Below, one piece after another: positions 60,538 through 64,000 of a stretch of 64,000 nucleotides of DNA. Where the stretch lies: the NCBI GenBank assembly GCA_049968515.1, contig JBMFQR010000006.1:16240-80239 (forward strand), in the 5' to 3' direction. The first letter of the stretch is position 1; each line of letters opens with the position of its first letter. This stretch comes from JAOACQ01 sp049968515. Lineage in GTDB: Bacteria > Spirochaetota > Brevinematia > Brevinematales > JAOACQ01. The position numbers were made by a program, and so were the translations under genes. Under the pieces are notes generated by a model. That model saw only the letters and a list, made by a program, of their open reading frames with translations, had not been told where the DNA came from and made no database searches.

Positions 60538-62400
60538 GTGAATCTAATTAGAAATTTCCTCAAAATTTTTCAAAGATTTTTTAGGAAAGCCAGAAAAGAA
60601 AAGATTAGAAAGGTTTTTCTCGGATTACGTTTAAAATCCATTCTTATTCTGAGCATTGTCGTTTTGATTACAAGCTTTCTGTTCATAATTTTCATCTACT
60701 TTATACAGAATTCTCTCATTACAAAAGAAAGAGGACAGAGATTTCAAAAGCTAACCCAGTTACTCGAAGGACCTGCCTCTGTCTACCTCTATTATGTTGA
60801 CTCAGACTTTCCCAAAAATGAGGTTAAAGAGAAATATCTCTTTATTTCAAATGAAATCAACAAGTTCAGGGAGTTAAATCCCGATGTGGTTAATGTATTT
60901 CTTCTTGATGAAAGGGATAAAGTTAGAATCAACTTTCCCGGTAACATAAAAAAGTTTTCCTCCGTAAATTTTAAAACAAAGGGAGAGAGAATCACAAATT
61001 TAGTGGTAAAAGATATAAAGGAGAAGATTTCTGAAGGCAGGGAAAAGAAAAAAATATCATATAGACATTACAGACTCATTACCTGTCCAGTAATTTTAAA
61101 ATCTGGAGATTTGATCCTTGTTAATGAGGATTTTGACAGGGTTGTAGAGCAGCTTCACAAAGAGGGTATGAATAGCACAGAAAAAGAAAGGAGATTTAAA
61201 AATCTGCTTTTCAGATATACATATCTTCTTGATAATACTAATTATACAATTCACTCCTACTCAATTGATGAACTCTTTCTGGATCTTTATAAAAAGCTTT
61301 TTATAAGTCAGGGAAAATTAAAAGATGTTAAAGATAAGATTTTGTTAGACCCGAAATGGATTCAGAAGTTATCCAAAGAGATTGAGATTTCAATCTCAAA
61401 CAACAACCTTGTTGAGGCAAAAAGAAAGGATGAAGAAATTTACAGGAATATGAAGATTTTAAGACAGTACGCTGAAGATTTCAAATATCTTGGAACTATT
61501 GGTGTTGTTTTCAATCTGGATGTTATAAAGCAGGAGGTGGCAAAGAACCAGAAGTTTTTTATCCTTCTCTCTTCAATTATTTATGTTTTCAGCGTGTTTT
61601 TAATATCATTTGCTATCGGGCACAACCTTAAGAATATAAAGCTTATGGAAAAATGGGCACTTGAGGTTGCTAATGGTAACCTGAAATACAGAATAAAAAT
61701 AAAAGAAAATGATGAAATAGGAAGGTTATCAGATGTTTTCCAGCTTATGATCGATGAACTCATAGAAAAATATCATCTTGAAAAGTTTGTTTCTTCGTCC
61801 ACAATTTCGATGATTTCTAAAAAGAAAGAAAGAGAGATTGATACTGGAACTGTTGGCAGAAAAAATCTTGCATTTCTATTCAGCGACATAAGGGGATTCA
61901 CAGCCTTTTCTGAAAAATATGATCCGGCTGAGGTAATAGATGTCCTGAATGAATATTTCAGACATCAGGTAAGAATTATAAAAAAATATTCCGGTGATAT
62001 AGATGATTATGTAGGAGACCAAATTATGACCCATTTCTCTGGAGAAAAGAGGGCTGAAAAGGCAATTAAATGTGCTATTGAAATTATGCAGGAGATAGAA
62101 AAACTGAATAACTCAAGAAAGACTAAGAATCAACCAGTGTTTGAGATAGGCATTGGTGTTCATATAGGAGACGTTGTCGTTGGGAATATTGGTACAAAAG
62201 AAAGAATGGACTTTGCATGCATTGGAGATGCTGTTAATACCGCTTCCAGATTGTGTTCAATAGCCAGGTCATTTGAAATCATTGCATCCCGTGAGATTCT
62301 GGATACCTCAAGGGAAGAATTTAAGTTTGAGCCTATGGAAGCTGTCCAGCTTAAAGGCAAAGAAAAGGCTTTTAATGTTGTGAAAATATTGTGGAAATAA
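60538..62400 (+). CDS. membrane class III adenylate/guanylate cyclase with HAMP domain
   Basis: 620 aa from GTG 60538: the GGAGG needed for initiation overlaps an ATG at 60526, so the downstream GTG is the better start. Residues about 30-55 and 335-357 are membrane spans flanking an extracytoplasmic sensor region; a HAMP helix pair follows (360-415), then a cyclase domain (about 440-615). The two metal Asp are present in FSDIRGFT (D450) and DYVGDQIM (D494), and IGTKERMDFACIGDAVNTASRL matches adenylate cyclases. It should make cyclic AMP in response to an envelope signal. Single gene with its own promoter. Confidence 0.9.
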   Translation: MNLIRNFLKIFQRFFRKARKEKIRKVFLGLRLKSILILSIVVLITSFLFIIFIYFIQNSLITKERGQRFQKLTQLLEGPASVYLYYVDSDFPKNEVKEKYLFISNEINKFRELNPDVVNVFLLDERDKVRINFPGNIKKFSSVNFKTKGERITNLVVKDIKEKISEGREKKKISYRHYRLITCPVILKSGDLILVNEDFDRVVEQLHKEGMNSTEKERRFKNLLFRYTYLLDNTNYTIHSYSIDELFLDLYKKLFISQGKLKDVKDKILLDPKWIQKLSKEIEISISNNNLVEAKRKDEEIYRNMKILRQYAEDFKYLGTIGVVFNLDVIKQEVAKNQKFFILLSSIIYVFSVFLISFAIGHNLKNIKLMEKWALEVANGNLKYRIKIKENDEIGRLSDVFQLMIDELIEKYHLEKFVSSSTISMISKKKEREIDTGTVGRKNLAFLFSDIRGFTAFSEKYDPAEVIDVLNEYFRHQVRIIKKYSGDIDDYVGDQIMTHFSGEKRAEKAIKCAIEIMQEIEKLNNSRKTKNQPVFEIGIGVHIGDVVVGNIGTKERMDFACIGDAVNTASRLCSIARSFEIIASREILDTSREEFKFEPMEAVQLKGKEKAFNVVKILWK

Positions 62401-62427
62401 TTTTTAGTAGCAAATACATTTTTTAGT

Positions 62428-62456
62428 TTGACATTTAGATGGAGATATTGTACAAT
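62428..62456 (+). promoter_or_regulatory. promoter of the GH-A lipoprotein gene
   Basis: TTGACA (62428-62433), 17-base spacer, TACAAT (62451-62456). Confidence 0.7.
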
Positions 62457-62460
62457 TTAT

Positions 62461-62471
62461 GCACTATAGTG
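62461..62471 (+). promoter_or_regulatory. operator-like palindrome GCACTATAGTG
   Basis: The 10-base perfect palindrome CACTATAGTG (62462-62471) begins six bases after the -10 box. Eleven consecutive bases are identical to the operator-like site of the GH5 gene (5375-5385). Confidence 0.65.
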
Positions 62472-62501
62472 AGTAATAATACTATTACTCGGGAGGTTAT
62501 A

Positions 62502-63830
62502 ATGAGTTTTAACAAATTTCTGCCTTTGGTTATAGGAATAATGATTTTATCCTGTACAAAAGAGACAAAAACCACAATTACAGAAAAAACAGCCTTTCCA
62601 GAGTTTAATAAAACCCAGGATGCTGAAGAAGTAATAATTTATGCTGATGTAAGCAAGAATATCGGGATGATAAAACCAGAAAGCATAAGAGGTATGAACC
62701 TTAATAACTCTATGCAGGTAGCGAAGATTGTTGATAAGGCACTTGCATTAAAAATCCCAACTATTACGTATCCAGCCGGTAATATGGGAGATACACAGGA
62801 TTGTAATAGAGAAATGGATTTCTCTCTTTTTTTGTTACAGCAGTCTATGGTTGAGAATCCCTTTACCTTTGTACAGACAAGAGTTTTCGGAGGAACACCC
62901 GAGGGAGCCGTCCAATCAATTAAAAATGCTGAAAAGGTAGGAATAAGGGTTGATGTGTGGAGCATAGGAAATGAGCCAGACCTTTACCATAGAGCAAATG
63001 CACCGGAATGGACACCGGAGTACTACAATAAGGTTTTCAGAGAGCAGGTTAATGCAATGAGGGCTTATAAGCCGGATGTAAAAGTAGCAGGTCCAATGGT
63101 CAGCCAGCCAAATGATGAATGGATTCTTTCCTTTATCAAGGAAAATGGTGATATTGTTGATGTTCTTGCCTGGCACTGGTATCCCACCAGTGGAGATGCA
63201 GATGATGAAGTTGCTTTAGCCACTGCTCCGGGTATTGTTGAGCAGATAAGAAGGTATAGAAGTTGGTTAAAGGACCCTTCTATAAACAAGAAAGGCTATA
63301 AAAGAGATATAAAGCTTGCTTTAACAGAATATGCCATTCACTGGAATACTCCAAACAAGAGACATCTTGCAGATATGGTTGGTGCAATGTGGCTTGCAGA
63401 GGTTATTGGCTATCTTGCAGTTGAGGGTATTGATTACTCACATTATTTCTGCTTTGGAGAGTATGGAGGACATTCACTTTTTGAGCCGGGCAACTATAAA
63501 CCAAGACCATCCTACTGGGTGTTTAACTTTTATGCAAACCATTTTGCCACAAACCTTATAGCAAGTGTATCAACCGATGAAAAGGTGAAAGTTTTTGCAA
63601 GCAAAGATGAAAAAAGCTACTTTATAATTGTTAATCAGAGCAAGGAGAAATCAAAAGGGGTAAAAATCTCCCTCTTAAATGCTGAAAAGAAACCTTCTAA
63701 AATCATTTTAGTTAGTCTCACTGCTAACTTAAAAGGGCCTGTTTTAAAATCATCTACGAATGAAATAACTGAAGGCGGGATTGAGATATCGGTTGAACCA
63801 TATTCTGTAAATGCTGTAGAAATTGAATGA
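62502..63830 (+). CDS. clan GH-A glycoside hydrolase-like lipoprotein
   Basis: 442 aa from ATG 62502 (GGAGG upstream); a longer frame starts in the promoter and is rejected. Lipobox MILSC (Cys18). The barrel carries WSIGNEPD with the acid/base Glu158 and LALTEYAIHW with the nucleophile Glu276, plus WHWYP (224-228); a C-terminal beta-sandwich (about 355-442) ends the protein. The layout is that of GH51/GH39/GH79-like enzymes; arabinofuranosidase is plausible because a xylanase is nearby, but substrate is not proven. Operator and promoter as described at 62428-62471. Confidence 0.75.
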   Translation: MSFNKFLPLVIGIMILSCTKETKTTITEKTAFPEFNKTQDAEEVIIYADVSKNIGMIKPESIRGMNLNNSMQVAKIVDKALALKIPTITYPAGNMGDTQDCNREMDFSLFLLQQSMVENPFTFVQTRVFGGTPEGAVQSIKNAEKVGIRVDVWSIGNEPDLYHRANAPEWTPEYYNKVFREQVNAMRAYKPDVKVAGPMVSQPNDEWILSFIKENGDIVDVLAWHWYPTSGDADDEVALATAPGIVEQIRRYRSWLKDPSINKKGYKRDIKLALTEYAIHWNTPNKRHLADMVGAMWLAEVIGYLAVEGIDYSHYFCFGEYGGHSLFEPGNYKPRPSYWVFNFYANHFATNLIASVSTDEKVKVFASKDEKSYFIIVNQSKEKSKGVKISLLNAEKKPSKIILVSLTANLKGPVLKSSTNEITEGGIEISVEPYSVNAVEIE

Positions 63831-64000
63831 TTTGAAGGCAAAAGTTAGTTTATGTGTCTACCTAAGTAAGAGGCTTTTTCAATATCTAATTTTTAAAATT
63901 ACCCATCAACTTTTATTTTTCATCAGGTTTTTTCTTCTGACTTTTATAAGTTTAATCCAATATTATCGGGTGTAAAAAAAATTTTTTGTCTCATTTTTTT
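63831..64000. other. right-end intergenic sequence
   Basis: 170 AT-rich bases after the last gene. I see no gene, RNA or clear terminator before the window ends. Confidence 0.5.

Overview
The window is AT-rich bacterial chromosome, densely packed with genes. It carries about 56 protein-coding genes (one cut by the left edge), one tRNA and one decayed gene. I see no rRNA, CRISPR array, insertion sequence or prophage. The cell is a diderm: there is an apolipoprotein N-acyltransferase (Lnt), several lipoproteins with lipobox cysteines, small beta-barrel-like proteins, a SurA-like chaperone and a DegP/HtrA protease. Proteins rich in Lys/Glu/Ile, a tandem trio of Hsp20 genes, an NfnAB-type ferredoxin/NAD(P)H module, an archaeal-type phosphoglycerate mutase and xylan/glucan hydrolases suggest an anaerobic, possibly thermophilic, polysaccharide-degrading bacterium. 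Sugar-binding domains fused to GGDEF or PP2C outputs are familiar from spirochaetes and clostridia, so a deep spirochaete-like lineage is my best guess, held with low confidence.

Layout. 1-5.3 kb (minus): thrS-infC-rpmI-rplT, running into a beta-barrel protein, an ECF sigma factor and a membrane FecR protein. 5.4-9.3 kb: cytoplasmic GH5 hydrolase, SDR oxidoreductase, LamG/FN3 surface protein. 9.3-15.3 kb: nadE, an orphan STAS protein, an unknown protein abutting recG. 15.4-22.2 kb: a sugar-binding/GGDEF sensor, beta-barrel protein, lnt, hisZ, purA, tRNA-Tyr. 22.4-27.6 kb: glnS, a GH10 xylanase lipoprotein, rny. 27.7-31.1 kb: a two-gene operon of an aminotransferase-like pseudoenzyme and a sugar-binding/PP2C phosphatase. 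31.1-36.7 kb: CBM-like lipoprotein, cation efflux, O-antigen ligase followed by a dead gene, ahcY, DUF192. 36.7-40.8 kb (minus): FMN glutamate synthase and NfnA/NfnB. 41.2-47.9 kb: gltX, HAD phosphatase, SpoIVB-like S55 protease, pgsA, apgM, inositol monophosphatase. 47.9-52.6 kb (minus): barrel protein, degP, znuABC-type transporter. 52.9-58.9 kb: cimA, surA-like, ribH, nusB, mazG, small protein, SpoU methyltransferase, nitroreductase. 59.1-63.8 kb: three hsp20 genes, class III cyclase, clan GH-A lipoprotein.

How it hangs together. Two signalling proteins (15464 and 28663) share an HTH-less LacI-type sugar-binding module with a Cys-Gly-Cys at exactly residues 284-286, but end in different outputs: cyclic-di-GMP synthesis and a Ser/Thr phosphatase of partner-switching type. 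The orphan STAS protein at 11263 is a plausible phosphatase substrate. The GH5 and GH-A genes, 57 kb apart, carry the same CACTATAGTG palindrome just downstream of near-consensus promoters, and a CBM-like lipoprotein has a related double palindrome. Together these suggest carbohydrate-responsive control that joins transcriptional repression with second-messenger and phosphatase signalling; the link between the parts is inference. Promoters here are unusually readable (TTGACA, 16-17 bp, TATAAT-like), which let many operons be delimited.
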